A stretch of 64,000 nucleotides of DNA from Pseudovibrio sp. Alg231-02 (GCF_900143565.1 NZ_FREX01000001.1:387068-451067), one strand, 5' to 3'. Counted from the first letter of the stretch, positions 11,126 through 21,261 are shown. The notes: a model not told the origin generated them from the sequence alone. Translations and numbers: made by a program.

Positions 11126-11827
11126 CTATTTAGACCCTCTGTAGCCCTTGGCGAGAATGAACATCTCAGGGCTACCTTTGCGGCTCGCTGGTGGTTTGAT
11201 ATGCACCACCGACTTAAATTCCTTCTTCAGATCCTGAAGCAGCTTTGCCTCAGCGCCTCCAGCGAATACCTTAGACAGGAATGCGCCGCCTTCGTTCAGG
11301 TTCTGACGAGCAAAATCGATCGCGATCTCGAACAAATAAGTCGTACGCAGGTGGTCTGTTTGACGATGACCTGTTGTCGGCGCCGCCATGTCTGACATCA
11401 CCAAATCGGGACGATGCCCGCCGAGCGCTTTCATCAACTCATCAGGAGCATCATCATCGAGAAAGTCTTTTTGAAGGATCACAACACCCGGGATCGGTTC
11501 AACTTCAAGATAATCAATCCCGACCACCAGTGGCTCATCATCCATAGAGCCGACAATTGGCGCAGTTAGCTGTGACCAGCCACCCGGGGCACACCCCAGA
11601 TCGACCACACGCATACCCGGCTTCAGGATTTCATGCTTTTCATTGATCTCGATCAGCTTGTAGGCCGCCCTGGAGCGATAGCCATCGACCTTGGCACGGC
11701 GGACGTACGGATCGTTCAGCTGGCGTTGTAGCCAGAGCGTTGAAGAGTTGGACCGTTTACGCGCAGTTTTCACGCGCTGAAACATGCCCCGGTCACCTGA
11801 TCCACGACCACTTGAGTTGCCGCTCAT
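11126..11827 (-). CDS. rlmE: 23S rRNA (uridine-2552-2'-O)-methyltransferase RlmE/FtsJ
   Basis: Methylates U2552 in the A-loop of 23S rRNA late in 50S assembly, using SAM. The 233-aa protein has a basic N-terminus, the SAM motif [13 protein letters not shown] (about 74-86) and the K-D-K-E tetrad: Lys57 in RSRAAYKL, Asp146 in SDMAAP, Lys186 in LSKVFAG, Glu221 near the C-terminus. Its ATG overlaps the stop of the upstream ppx-like gene (ATGA, 11824-11827), so the two are translationally coupled. This ppx-rlmE pairing is common in alphaproteobacteria. Confidence 0.96.
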   Translation of the reverse strand: MSGNSSGRGSGDRGMFQRVKTARKRSNSSTLWLQRQLNDPYVRRAKVDGYRSRAAYKLIEINEKHEILKPGMRVVDLGCAPGGWSQLTAPIVGSMDDEPLVVGIDYLEVEPIPGVVILQKDFLDDDAPDELMKALGGHRPDLVMSDMAAPTTGHRQTDHLRTTYLFEIAIDFARQNLNEGGAFLSKVFAGGAEAKLLQDLKKEFKSVVHIKPPASRKGSPEMFILAKGYRGSK

Positions 11828-13389
11828 CTGTTATATTCCTTTCTAGGGGTGCGCCGGCGCTTATGGTTGGAGTTGCTCCAGACTTTGTCTGCAGCCATCA
11901 TCTCCATCAAAATACCTTCTCGCAGTCCTCTGTCAGCAACACGTAAACGCTGACAAGGCCATCTGCGGCGTATTCCTTCCAAAATTGCGCAACCTGCTAG
12001 CACCAAATCGGCTCGGTCCTCACCAATACAAGGGTTTTCTACCCGTTCTTGATAGGACATATTCAAAAGCTGGTTAATCATGGCTGAAACATCTTCCTGT
12101 TCCATCCATGCTCCATCAACGCGGCGGCGGTCATAGCGCTTAAGACCCAAGTGGACCCCGGCCAATGTGGTCACCGTCCCGGATGTTCCCAGCATATGGA
12201 CATTTCCGCGCTCTATAGCACGGGAGAGTTCATTGCCAAGAGGGAAATTCTCCAATCTCTGCGAGACATCATCAACCATGGCTTCAAAAACATCTGACGT
12301 AACGTGCACGCCGCCGTGCCTTTCCGCCAGATTTACGACGCCCAGAGGTAGAGATGTCCATGTTCTGACAAAGCGCGTCAGAGCATACCCACGCGCACCA
12401 TATCTGTTGCGCAGATCGAGCCAGACAATCTCAGAGGACCCACCCCCAATATCGAAAAGCAGAACACCGTCAGCCTCAGGATCGACCAGAGAAACACACC
12501 CTGCAACGGCTAAGCGTGCCTCAGTCTCCTGACTGACAATCTCAAGCTCCAGCCCTGCCTCTTTCTTTGCGCGGCTGACAAACTCCTCACCATTTTCAGC
12601 TGCCCGACAGGCCTCGGTCGCAATGAGCCGAGCCCGCTGAACGCCGCGCTCGGAAATCTTTTGCTGACAAACCTGCAAGGCCTCAATGGCTCGTGAAATG
12701 GCGTCATCGGAGAGTTTCCGGTTACGCCCGACACCCTCCCCCAAGCGTACAATCTTGGAGTAGGCATCGACAACGCGAAACCCGCGCTGCTCTGGTCTGG
12801 CAATCAACAAACGACAATTATTGGTGCCCAGATCCAAAGCTGCGTAGAGCTCCTGAGACCCTGTCGCCTGATGCCTGTGGCGCGAAGGAAAACGATGCGT
12901 CCCATCACCACGCGTATCCGCATGATGATGGCGTCGGTTTGCATCATTTTCGCGAGATCTGTAGCCTTGAGAAGGACGCGGAGATTGTTGCTCTACAGGC
13001 CCTGACTGTCTGGCCTGCGCTGACCCATGCGTTTTGGCCTCCTCCTTAGGTGCAGGAGCAGGTTGTATAACTTCTACTGATGTGCCACCCGGATCAATAT
13101 TGACAACGGGCGCATGTAGTTTCTGGTTTAGGAGCGCACGTCTTTCTGCCCGATTAGGCTTTGCGCGACGTGCTTTCCTCTGCCGCTTGGCGCCTTCAGG
13201 ACGAGAACTGCCGGCCTCTTCCGCAATCCCAGCAGAATGACCAGCTTCAGCGCGGTGCAAAGACGCATTTTTGGCGTCACCACCCTGGCGCTTTCTATGG
13301 CGTTGCTTCCGTCTGCCCTTTTTCGAGCTTCCCGGGACGCCGGGCGTTCTCGCTCCATCCGAAGAGGACCGCTCACCCGTTTTCTTCAA
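11824..13389 (-). CDS. Ppx/GppA family phosphatase with long basic N-terminal extension
   Basis: Exopolyphosphatase / pppGpp phosphohydrolase family, 521 aa. The ASKHA-fold catalytic domain starts only at about residue 182 ([18 protein letters not shown]) and continues through [12 protein letters not shown] and [14 protein letters not shown] to the end. The first ~180 residues are low-complexity and rich in Arg, Lys, Ser, His and Gly, so probably disordered and possibly polyanion-binding. The longest frame starts at a TTG (13389) with AAAGG upstream. No internal ATG occurs before the catalytic domain, so the start is uncertain. The stop overlaps rlmE by 4 bp. Confidence 0.88.
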   Translation of the reverse strand: MKKTGERSSSDGARTPGVPGSSKKGRRKQRHRKRQGGDAKNASLHRAEAGHSAGIAEEAGSSRPEGAKRQRKARRAKPNRAERRALLNQKLHAPVVNIDPGGTSVEVIQPAPAPKEEAKTHGSAQARQSGPVEQQSPRPSQGYRSRENDANRRHHHADTRGDGTHRFPSRHRHQATGSQELYAALDLGTNNCRLLIARPEQRGFRVVDAYSKIVRLGEGVGRNRKLSDDAISRAIEALQVCQQKISERGVQRARLIATEACRAAENGEEFVSRAKKEAGLELEIVSQETEARLAVAGCVSLVDPEADGVLLFDIGGGSSEIVWLDLRNRYGARGYALTRFVRTWTSLPLGVVNLAERHGGVHVTSDVFEAMVDDVSQRLENFPLGNELSRAIERGNVHMLGTSGTVTTLAGVHLGLKRYDRRRVDGAWMEQEDVSAMINQLLNMSYQERVENPCIGEDRADLVLAGCAILEGIRRRWPCQRLRVADRGLREGILMEMMAADKVWSNSNHKRRRTPRKEYNR

Positions 13390-13811
13390 GTGCTATGCCT
13401 TTGTGCAGTCCTTGAGGCATCTAAATGCGATCTGGACTGAAGTCATTTTAAGTTGGCAACATTGTAACAGTTTCATGGCAAACAGCAATCGCCCCATTTG
13501 AATGGTACAGTCCTAAATTTAAACGAATTCTCTCAAATTGCAGGAAACTCCAGAGGCTTACAAATCGGCTCGCCGGTGGTCGGAGTTGATACAGCCGTGC
13601 CATAACCAGAGCACATTTGCGCATAAACACGCAGAGCCATGCCCTTATTCACAAGAGAAGGGCGTGAAATCCGCTTAGCCCACTGATTTTGTTAAAACTC
13701 ACGAGAACCAAGTTGACAAGGTCCGGTCCGAACACTAAAAGCCCTCTCACCGACGAATTGAGCGACTTGCTTCATTTTGTTGGTTGGCAGTAGCTAACGT
13801 GCTGTTATTGC
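13390..13811. other. Region between ppx and the tRNA-Gln pair
   Basis: No established gene. A 35-codon frame on - (13533-13640) encodes a peptide with two Cys and the segment STPTTGEPICKPLEF. It has no convincing RBS, so I do not call it. The region must hold the promoter of ppx-rlmE and of the tRNA genes. Confidence 0.35.
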
Positions 13812-13885
13812 TGGGGATTAGTTTAATGGTAGAACAGCGGACTCTGACTCCGTCGGTCCTGGTTCGAGTCCAGGATCCCCAGCCA
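13812..13885 (+). tRNA. tRNA-Gln(CTG), copy 1
   Basis: A 74-nt cloverleaf: acceptor TGGGGAT pairs with ATCCCCA, the D arm holds AATGGTA, the anticodon stem GCGGA/TCCGT encloses CTCTGAC (anticodon CTG), and the T loop is TTCGAGT. Discriminator G and encoded CCA are present. An identical gene follows 59 bp downstream. Confidence 0.97.
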
Positions 13886-13944
13886 ATTACTCACGTATTA
13901 AAAGCTTCAACTGCCAGGTAGGGAACACTTCCCTCCTGTTCTGC

Positions 13945-14018
13945 TGGGGATTAGTTTAATGGTAGAACAGCGGACTCTGACTCCGTCGGTCCTGGTTCGA
14001 GTCCAGGATCCCCAGCCA
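13945..14018 (+). tRNA. tRNA-Gln(CTG), copy 2
   Basis: Identical over all 74 nt to the gene at 13812-13885. The preceding bases (CTG just before the acceptor) are also shared, as expected for a tandem duplication. Both are probably co-transcribed. Confidence 0.97.
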
Positions 14019-14138
14019 TTTTCTTCCATACATCATATCTAAACAGATTGCCTGAGTGGCTCTCATATTCCGCTAATTGACGGCTTTGTGTCCCTCAAGA
14101 ACACTGCTTGCGTCTTCAACGCTTGCAGAGGCCCTGTC

Positions 14139-14870
14139 ATGCCCTTTTCTCCCAAACGGATTGCCGTTTTTGGTGCCAGCGGCGCGATTGGCTCTGCTTT
14201 TGTCAATGAATGCCTTGATCGCTATCACACGGCGACTGTGTTTTGTTTTGCCCGTTCTTTAGAGCGCATCCCAGTCCATGAGCGTGTTGAAAGTCGAACT
14301 TTCTCATTAGAGGATCCAGAAGGGCTCAATGCCAGTGCAGATGCAATTAAAGCAGCTGGTGGGCTTGATCTGATTTTCGTGGCCACGGGGCAGCTTCACA
14401 GCACCACCACGAAACCTGAAAAAACTATCCGCGCCCTCACCTCCGCCGGAATGGAAGAAACATATTGCACGAACACGATCTTACCAGCGATGATCATGAA
14501 GTACTTTCTGCCACTGTTACCCAAGCACAAGAGGGCTGTTTTCGCAGCCATATCAGCGCGCGTTGGCAGCATTTCTGATAATTATCTTGGGGGATGGTAT
14601 TCATACCGGGCCTCAAAAGCAGCCCTTAACATGCTCATTAGATGCGCTGCGATTGAGATGCAGCGCACGCATCAAAGCTCGGTCATTATTGGTGTGCATC
14701 CGGGCACGGTGGATAGCTCCCTATCAAAACCGTTTCAACGCGGCATTCAAGAAAGCCAGTTGATGCAGCCAAAGCAGTCCGCTGCAATGTTGCTGGAGTT
14801 GATCAGTAAGGTGGATCAGTCCCAAACCGGTAAATGCCTGGCCTATGACGGGACTGAAATTGCACCCTGA
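14139..14870 (+). CDS. Short-chain dehydrogenase/reductase (C-factor-like)
   Basis: 243-aa Rossmann-fold oxidoreductase. It has the nucleotide motif FGASGAIG (residues 11-18), a Ser at about 139 and the catalytic YRASK (Tyr156, Lys160). The downstream PGTVDSSLSKPF segment is typical of the CsgA/C-factor and YciK-like SDR branch. The start at ATG 14139 follows GAGG at 8 bases; GTG 14088 would add 17 non-conserved residues. It is convergent with the DUF2817 gene. The substrate cannot be predicted. Confidence 0.85.
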   Translation: MPFSPKRIAVFGASGAIGSAFVNECLDRYHTATVFCFARSLERIPVHERVESRTFSLEDPEGLNASADAIKAAGGLDLIFVATGQLHSTTTKPEKTIRALTSAGMEETYCTNTILPAMIMKYFLPLLPKHKRAVFAAISARVGSISDNYLGGWYSYRASKAALNMLIRCAAIEMQRTHQSSVIIGVHPGTVDSSLSKPFQRGIQESQLMQPKQSAAMLLELISKVDQSQTGKCLAYDGTEIAP

Positions 14871-14877
14871 GCGGTCA

Positions 14878-15909
14878 TTAAGCGTCGACAATAGCTTTCA
14901 GAACGTATTGTTCAAAAACATCGCGGCTTTGCGTCAGAAGTGCTTCACACCACTCTTGTGTATCAACAAAGAGCGCGTCCTTGAGCTCCTGCCTGATTTC
15001 GGCGGCCAGCTCTGGGGCGACAGTGTCCCGATTGCGTTTCAGCCAGTTGTCTCGGCGATGAGCGTCCAGCACTTGTTCAAATGGGACTGCGCCAAACTCC
15101 AGGATCAGCTTGGTTGGTGGGACCACCAGATCCAAACTGTCCAAAGTATCGCACATGAAACCACCAATGAGGCTCCACTCCGCCTCTTCACCCGGCTTTG
15201 AACTGAGGTCCATCACCTCACAGAAGCCGCAGGGACCAACACCAGTGTGCAGATCAATGATCGTTGCACGCTTTGCGCCTTGTCCGTAACAGACAATGAC
15301 CTGCTTCAGGGTTTTGGTGGACCAGGAGGTTTCCTCCCCACCATAGAACAGACCCATTGGGACCGTGTACTGCCCCTTCAGCACTTTTTGCGTCAGAGCG
15401 CCGGCACCGTTCTTTTCCGTATAAGCTTTGATTGCGATATTGGCAGTCTGCCACTCCTCGCCCGTGATCTGCGGCGTACAAATGGCGGTGTGCAGCTCCT
15501 CATAGTCCGGGTTTTGAGGGAGGTCTCCATCAAAACTAATGGAGTTGCGGTTGTTGTCTACGTTGTTCTCATCTGTCCGCGTGAAAATCGCGCAGCCAGC
15601 TGGGTTGACTGCATGCACCCAGACCACTTTTGTATTGTCTGGCAGCTGCTCCAGATAGCGCTGCATTAAGTCCAGCTGAATTCCAGAGCCTGCTGTGAGT
15701 TCCGTTCCATGCACGCCAGAGGTGATGAACACCACATGCTCACTGTCTGGTTTGCCTTGCAATGCAACAGTCATCTGCACAGGCCCCTCCTCACTCTTGA
15801 AGGTTGGGTGCGGGATGATCTCTGTCTCAAATCCAAGTCGACTGGCCAGGTCCATGAAACGCTGTTGAGCTTGGAAATAGTCCTCAGAGAAAATGGGATT
15901 TGCAGGCAT
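14878..15909 (-). CDS. DUF2817 (M14/AspA-like) zinc carboxypeptidase-family protein
   Basis: 343-aa member of the DUF2817 branch of zinc carboxypeptidase / succinylglutamate desuccinylase-like hydrolases. Visible ligands are HGTE (His67, Glu70) and His221 in IDLHTGVG, with the substrate-binding region NPAGCAIFTRTDENNVDNNRN between them. There is no signal peptide, so it is cytosolic. The biological substrate of the family is not established to my knowledge. It stands alone, convergent with the SDR gene and divergent from the nucleoside hydrolase. Confidence 0.85.
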   Translation of the reverse strand: MPANPIFSEDYFQAQQRFMDLASRLGFETEIIPHPTFKSEEGPVQMTVALQGKPDSEHVVFITSGVHGTELTAGSGIQLDLMQRYLEQLPDNTKVVWVHAVNPAGCAIFTRTDENNVDNNRNSISFDGDLPQNPDYEELHTAICTPQITGEEWQTANIAIKAYTEKNGAGALTQKVLKGQYTVPMGLFYGGEETSWSTKTLKQVIVCYGQGAKRATIIDLHTGVGPCGFCEVMDLSSKPGEEAEWSLIGGFMCDTLDSLDLVVPPTKLILEFGAVPFEQVLDAHRRDNWLKRNRDTVAPELAAEIRQELKDALFVDTQEWCEALLTQSRDVFEQYVLKAIVDA

Positions 15910-16125
15910 TGTGTACTCTTCAAATAACGGGATGAAGCTGTGATATATCGGCGGTTACATTACACACCTAATTGACCCGGAAAGAATAATCTAGTCTGTT
16001 GTTCCTTATCTCTTTTTTCTCGCATCACATGCAAGTTTTCAATCAATTGCGATGATGCGTCTTCAGATCAGGCTGCCGCTGCGCACCCATAGAGTTAGCA
16101 GCGATCAGCTTCCCGGGAGCGAATA

Positions 16126-17082
16126 ATGAAAAGAAAACTGATACTAGATGTGGACACGGGCACGGATGATGCTGTTGCCATTATGCTGGCTGCTTTGCAT
16201 GAAGATCTTGACCTGATTGGCGTAACCACTGTGAACGGGAATGCCGAGCTGCATTATTGCACAGATAATTCCTTGCGTGTTCTCGACTATATCGGCAAGC
16301 CTGAGATTCCGGTTTACGCTGGTTGTCACAAGCCTCTGGTACGAAATGACTTTCCAACTCCCCGCACCAAAAACGATCTGACCGAGAAGATCCACGGCAA
16401 GCATCTTCCTCTGCCGGAAACTGCTTTAAAAGCACAAAAGCAGCATGCTGTTGAGTATCTGGTAGAGACTTACCGCAGTGCGACTGATCCAATCACGCTG
16501 GTTCCGGTTGCGCCACTCACCAACATTGCCGCAGCGCTGGCTGTTGAGCCGAAGTTGGTGGACCTCATTCCTGAAGTCGTGATCATGGGCGGTGGTCATG
16601 ATGTTGGCAATGTGACCCCTGCTGCGGAATTCAACATCTGGGCTGACCCAGAGGCTGCTTATGCAGTCTTTAATGCTGGCTTTGAAAAGCTGACCATGGT
16701 GCCGCTGGATGCAACACACAAAGCGCTGGTGACAGCAACACAATGCCGCCAGTTTGATGAGCTGGGCACGCCTGCTGGTAAGGCAATGGCGGCTTGTACA
16801 GGCCATCGCATTGGCATTCACGACAAGATCCAGAAGATGGATGTTGAGCACAGCGCCCCAGTGCATGATGCGCTTTGTATCGCGCACCTCATTCAGCCAG
16901 ACGTAATTACGCTGGGAGAGTTCCCGGTCGACATTGAAACACAGGGTGCGCTGACTGTTGGGCGTACAATTGTTGACAAGAACCACCGCGGCACCAAACA
17001 AGCCAATTGCAAAGTGGCCTTTGACGCGAATGCGGCACTCTTCGTGGACATCATGATGAAGACATTCGCCAGCAATAAGTAA
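16126..17082 (+). CDS. Nucleoside hydrolase (IUNH family)
   Basis: Hydrolyses the N-glycosidic bond of ribonucleosides for base salvage. The 318-aa protein opens with the calcium-binding signature DVDTGTDDAVAIML (residues 8-21) and keeps the VPLDATHKAL region and the late Asp/His box (HDALCIAHLI). Substrate preference (uridine/cytidine or inosine-type) cannot be decided by eye. ATG 16126 follows GGGAG at 6 bases. A terminator hairpin lies just downstream. Confidence 0.93.
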   Translation: MKRKLILDVDTGTDDAVAIMLAALHEDLDLIGVTTVNGNAELHYCTDNSLRVLDYIGKPEIPVYAGCHKPLVRNDFPTPRTKNDLTEKIHGKHLPLPETALKAQKQHAVEYLVETYRSATDPITLVPVAPLTNIAAALAVEPKLVDLIPEVVIMGGGHDVGNVTPAAEFNIWADPEAAYAVFNAGFEKLTMVPLDATHKALVTATQCRQFDELGTPAGKAMAACTGHRIGIHDKIQKMDVEHSAPVHDALCIAHLIQPDVITLGEFPVDIETQGALTVGRTIVDKNHRGTKQANCKVAFDANAALFVDIMMKTFASNK

Positions 17083-17091
17083 GATTAGAAC

Positions 17092-17122
17092 GCGCCGAGA
17101 GCATTGGGCTGTCGGCGCTTTT
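17092..17122 (+). terminator. Terminator of the nucleoside hydrolase gene
   Basis: A 7-bp stem GCGCCGA/TCGGCGC followed by TTTT, 10 bp after the stop codon. Confidence 0.75.
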
Positions 17123-17129
17123 AAGCACC

Positions 17130-17480
17130 TTACTTTGTGAATGCCATTTGATTGGCATTGCCGAGCATCCAGCGCGACCCGAACTTATCAATTGCAACGC
17201 AGCTTGCAGATGCTTCAGATCCGAACATCAAGCATTTCACTTTGACTGCGGTCGCCAGCTGTCGGCGTAAAGAGTAATGACTTTCTGCAGGCCACATCAG
17301 ACCAACGCGAATAATCCCATGTTGGTGATAGATATTGAGCTGGCGTTTATCGACAACTTCCGCTCGTCCACTCACTTCTGTCAATTGCTGTATGCCCAAG
17401 GCATTACCGAGTGAGACTGATATCAGCATTGTCGACAGACCTGTCAGTATCACCATCAAAAACTTAAGTGAGCGCATCAT
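17130..17480 (-). CDS. Exported protein with a degenerate thermonuclease-like core
   Basis: About 116 aa from the ATG pair at 17480/17477, with an N-terminal signal peptide (RSLKFLMVILTGLSTMLIS...). The mature part reads GRAEVVDKRQLNIYHQHGIIRVGLMWPAES. This follows the staphylococcal-nuclease pattern G-x-A-x-V-V-D-G-D-T-L-x-I...I-R-L-x-G-I-D-A-P-E, but the catalytic Asp/Thr and Arg positions are changed. It is therefore probably a catalytically dead SNase-like periplasmic protein; this is a by-eye inference. The longer frame begins at 17510. Confidence 0.6.
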   Translation of the reverse strand: MMRSLKFLMVILTGLSTMLISVSLGNALGIQQLTEVSGRAEVVDKRQLNIYHQHGIIRVGLMWPAESHYSLRRQLATAVKVKCLMFGSEASASCVAIDKFGSRWMLGNANQMAFTK

Positions 17481-17725
17481 TTCTCTCCGTGGTCGCACCT
17501 TTAATTCCATTAGGGAAAATCAAAGCATACCACGATCAAAGCGCACTCAATGCGCTTTATTGCATTTTTGTGACAATTGAGGGGTATTGTGGACTTCAGT
17601 GATCTGATGCTGTGCAATCAAATGGCTCATGCCTTCAATTTTATCGTTTGGTTTTGAGGGGAAATCAGATCTTTGGACTATAATTCGCTCTGCAATTTGC
17701 ATCTGAAAGGCTGGGGATAGATTAG

Positions 17726-18073
17726 ATGCTTCGTTCTAGTGTTCATCAACTGTTTGACGAGCTGGTCTCCTGCGAGCAATTTCTTGATAATTGCGGAGAG
17801 CTTATGTGGCGCGACAAGCTTCGCCAGACCCGTGTCGTTGACGCCGCCGGTAATGAGGCGCTCGATCTGGATTTGCTGCTCTCCTACTTTTCTCAAAGTG
17901 AAGCGTTCTTTGAGTTGGAGCTGTCGCAAGATCTCGGCCACCGTGTGAGTGAGACGACCGAGCCGGGCGCAAACTCCCACCTGGTCACACTGCGGCTGGA
18001 CATCTTTTATCTTGCGCAGAAATGCCGAGATGAAGGCAATGCAAGTATTGTTATCATCTCGGCTTGTCCTTAA
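17726..18073 (+). CDS. Hypothetical protein, 115 aa
   Basis: An acidic soluble protein with no signal peptide or membrane segment. It has a GGGGATAG stretch 8-13 bases before the ATG and ends 6 bp before the convergent RND permease. The pattern of hydrophobic residues (LRQTRVVDAAGNEALDLDLLLSYF, SHLVTLRLDIFYLAQK) looks like a small alpha/beta fold, but I recognise no family. Confidence 0.55.
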   Translation: MLRSSVHQLFDELVSCEQFLDNCGELMWRDKLRQTRVVDAAGNEALDLDLLLSYFSQSEAFFELELSQDLGHRVSETTEPGANSHLVTLRLDIFYLAQKCRDEGNASIVIISACP

Positions 18074-18079
18074 CTGCAA

Positions 18080-21000
18080 CTATTCTGCTGGCGTATTCGT
18101 GGTGCCCAGCGCTTTATCAAGCTCACTGTGCAGCTTCTCTTCACTGGCTTTACGGGGCTTCGTAAAGCGCATCAGCAGCAAGTAGGCGGCTGGTGTCACG
18201 AAGAGTGTGGAGAGTGTTGCAAAGCCTAAACCACCAACGATTACCCATCCCATCTCAATGCGCGCTTCTGCCCCTGCACCAAAGGCCATGACCAGTGGCA
18301 CACCGCCGAGGACCGTCGAGACCACAGTCATGACAACTGGGCGGAAGCGGATGAGGCATGCATCATGGATCGCTTCAAAGACTGAACGCCCTTCCTCCCT
18401 CAAAGTATTGGCAAACTCGACAATGAGAATGCCGTTCTTGGCCATCAAACCAACGAGCAAGATGATACCGATCTGGGAGTAGACGTTGATGGAGCCCCCT
18501 GTCAGGCCGATAGAGATAATTGCTGCTGAAATGCCAAAGGGCACTGTGCAGAGAATGACAAAGGCGCTCATAAAGCTTTCAAACTGCGCAGCGAGCACAA
18601 GGAAAACCACCAGGATCGCAAAGAGGAAGGTCATGTAGACGTTGGACGTGGTTTTCTCCAAAACCGCTGCTTCACTCAAAAGCGTGACGTTGGTGCCTTC
18701 CGGCAAAACCTCCTCGGCAACTTCCTTCATGTCGGAGATTGCCTGAGCAAGGTCATAGCCGTCATTGATGGAGATGGTGACGGGGACTGCTCTTTGCTGC
18801 TCTTCGCGCGTCAAGCTTGGTGCTACAGCCTCTTCTTCAATAGAAACAATAGAAGACATTGGCAGCATGGTGCCGTCTTTGCTCTTGATGAAGATATTTT
18901 CCAAATCACGGGTAGAGCGCAATGGCAGACCACCTGCTTCCATGACCATTGGAATGCCGTCATCTTCTACAAAGAGGTCCGCTACTGACGAGCCATCGAG
19001 CAGCATGCGCAGATTGGAGGCGATCCGGTCGGAAGACAGTCCCAGATCATTTGCGCGTTCTCTATCTACACTCACCAGCAGTTGCGGCTGTGTCGTCTCA
19101 TAGGACACGGAAGCAAAGCCAACTTTGTCACCGTAACGGGCCTGCATCTCCGAGACGATATCATCTGCATTTTCAGCCAATTCGTCATAATTGGTGCCGG
19201 TTACGGCAAAGCGAAGTCCTTGCCCAGCGCCGCGAATTCCGATTGTATTGGGTTGAGCAACACGCACCTTCAGGCCGGGAATTTTAGCGGTCTTGCGTTG
19301 TAGTTCGTTGACAATTTCCTGCTGACTGCGATCTCGCTCTGCCCAATCTTTCAAAGACATAACAAGGAAGCCGCGATTGATCTGCCCACCCATGCCAACA
19401 AGGCTCATGACGCTTCGAGCCTCGCCATTTTCAACATAGGGCTGAGCGATATATTCCAACTCACTCATCTTGCCCGCGGTGTAGTCTAAACTTGCCCCTT
19501 GAGGTGTCGATGCAATCATGAAGATCACAGACCTGTCTTCTGTTGGGGTGAGCTGTCTTGGCAGTGAGGTATATTGGGATGCTCCCAGAATGACGAAGAG
19601 TGTTGCGGCGCCCAGCAATATGAATGGACGGCGCAATGTCCAATCCAACGTGCTGGAGTACCAACGCTCAATGGCGGTCCCCATATTGGAAATCACAGTC
19701 CAGGTCGCAGAGGGTTTGTGCGTGTCCTCATAGTTTTTCGTTCGCAGCAGACGGGAAGCCATCATCGGTGCAAGTGTCAGCGCAACGAAGGACGACAGCA
19801 TCACGCTGATTGCAAGCACGAAACCGAATTCAGAGAAGAGTTTGCCGACACTGCCCGGGAGGAATGAGATTGGTATAAACACAGCAGCCAGCGTGGCCGT
19901 TGTGGTGATGACTGCAAAGAAGACCTCTCGCGTACCAAGTATGGCAGCAGCCCGCGGTCCCTGCCCTTTATGAACGCGCTTGGAGATATTCTCCAGAACC
20001 ACAATTGCATCATCAACCACCATACCGGTTGCCAGCAGAAGGGCCAGAAGCGTCAACACGTTTGCGGAAAAGCCCGCCAGCCAGATGCCGACCAAAGCCC
20101 CAATCAAGGCAACAGGAACAGTAACAGCTGGAATAAGCGTGACGCGAATGGAGCCGAGGAACAGCAGCATCACACCAATGACAATGCTGGTGGACAGGAA
20201 CAGCGAGAACACGACTTCCTTGATCGCGCCACCAATGAACGTTGCATCATCACTGCTGACGTTGACTTCAACATCCTTTGGAAGCTGGTCCTTCATGCGC
20301 TCAATTTCAGCGCGGACGTTGTTGGAGATGTCGATGGTGTTTGAGTTTGCCGAGCGAATGATACCCATGCCAACAGCACGTTTGCCATTGTAAAACGCAC
20401 CAGAGGATGCTCGTTCCGGCCCATAGCTCACAAACGCGATATCGCGAATTCTGGTGGTGTCGTTGAGCTTGACCATACCGATCTGTTCGGCAGTTTTCAC
20501 GTCAGAGTTTGCGCGAACAAAGAGCTCCTGATCGCCCGTTTCCAGCGATCCGCCGGAGGTATCGAGCGCAAGCTCTTCCAAAACAGAGCGCAGATTATCA
20601 GGTGTCAGGCCTCGAGATGACATTGCCTGCACGTTGATCGCGATTTTGAAGACAGGCGTTTGAGAGCCATACAGATCCACGCTGGCGACACCTGGTACAG
20701 ACGTGATGCGGTCAACGATCTCGTCATCCACAAACTTGCTCAGTTCTTCGATGCGCATTTCATCAGAAGTTACAACAACGCGCATGACAGGATCGGCATC
20801 TGCGTCTGCCTTCACCACAACGGGAGTATCAGCATCTTCTGGCAGATTACGCCCCGCTCCGCTCACAGCATCGCGGATATCATTGGCAGCTTCACTGACG
20901 TCGACACCATCATTGAACTCAACGGTAATTCGGCTGCGACCATATTTTGAATTGGATGAAATGGATTCGATGCCTGCGGTGCGGGAAATCGCTTTTTCAA

Positions 21001-21238
21001 GCACACTGGTTATCTCGGCATCCGTAACTTCTGGCGGCGCACCGGAGTATGTGGTCGTGACCGTTACAACGGGCCGGTCCACATTTGGCATTTCGCGCAC
21101 TTCAACGCCAAGTAATGCCGCAATACCGGCCACGATAATAAGAAGGTTCAGGGTAATTGCCAGAACCGGGCGCCGTACACACAAGGCATACAATCCGCTC
21201 AGGTGACTTTCCCGTGTCGATTTTTTGTCGGTTGTCAT
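18080..21238 (-). CDS. RND efflux permease (HAE-1), pump 2
   Basis: 1052-aa inner-membrane RND transporter. TM1 follows a ~20-residue cytoplasmic start. The TM4 motif MVVDDAIVVLEN carries the Asp pair and TM10 has LMAKNGILIVEF with the relay Lys. The porter domains contain the usual GVASVDLYG and LRSTRDLENIF-type segments. It starts 23 bp after the adaptor gene, forming an operon. The sequence is distinct from pumps 1 and 3, so this is not a recent duplicate. No regulator is adjacent. Substrate unknown. Confidence 0.93.
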   Translation of the reverse strand: MTTDKKSTRESHLSGLYALCVRRPVLAITLNLLIIVAGIAALLGVEVREMPNVDRPVVTVTTTYSGAPPEVTDAEITSVLEKAISRTAGIESISSNSKYGRSRITVEFNDGVDVSEAANDIRDAVSGAGRNLPEDADTPVVVKADADADPVMRVVVTSDEMRIEELSKFVDDEIVDRITSVPGVASVDLYGSQTPVFKIAINVQAMSSRGLTPDNLRSVLEELALDTSGGSLETGDQELFVRANSDVKTAEQIGMVKLNDTTRIRDIAFVSYGPERASSGAFYNGKRAVGMGIIRSANSNTIDISNNVRAEIERMKDQLPKDVEVNVSSDDATFIGGAIKEVVFSLFLSTSIVIGVMLLFLGSIRVTLIPAVTVPVALIGALVGIWLAGFSANVLTLLALLLATGMVVDDAIVVLENISKRVHKGQGPRAAAILGTREVFFAVITTTATLAAVFIPISFLPGSVGKLFSEFGFVLAISVMLSSFVALTLAPMMASRLLRTKNYEDTHKPSATWTVISNMGTAIERWYSSTLDWTLRRPFILLGAATLFVILGASQYTSLPRQLTPTEDRSVIFMIASTPQGASLDYTAGKMSELEYIAQPYVENGEARSVMSLVGMGGQINRGFLVMSLKDWAERDRSQQEIVNELQRKTAKIPGLKVRVAQPNTIGIRGAGQGLRFAVTGTNYDELAENADDIVSEMQARYGDKVGFASVSYETTQPQLLVSVDRERANDLGLSSDRIASNLRMLLDGSSVADLFVEDDGIPMVMEAGGLPLRSTRDLENIFIKSKDGTMLPMSSIVSIEEEAVAPSLTREEQQRAVPVTISINDGYDLAQAISDMKEVAEEVLPEGTNVTLLSEAAVLEKTTSNVYMTFLFAILVVFLVLAAQFESFMSAFVILCTVPFGISAAIISIGLTGGSINVYSQIGIILLVGLMAKNGILIVEFANTLREEGRSVFEAIHDACLIRFRPVVMTVVSTVLGGVPLVMAFGAGAEARIEMGWVIVGGLGFATLSTLFVTPAAYLLLMRFTKPRKASEEKLHSELDKALGTTNTPAE

Positions 21239-21261
21239 AAAAACACCTTCGGGTCAGTCAT

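Noticed and set aside
13533-13640. 35-codon minus-strand frame with two Cys
   Set aside because: There is no RBS and the frame just upstream has a stop; it could be a remnant, but nothing supports expression.
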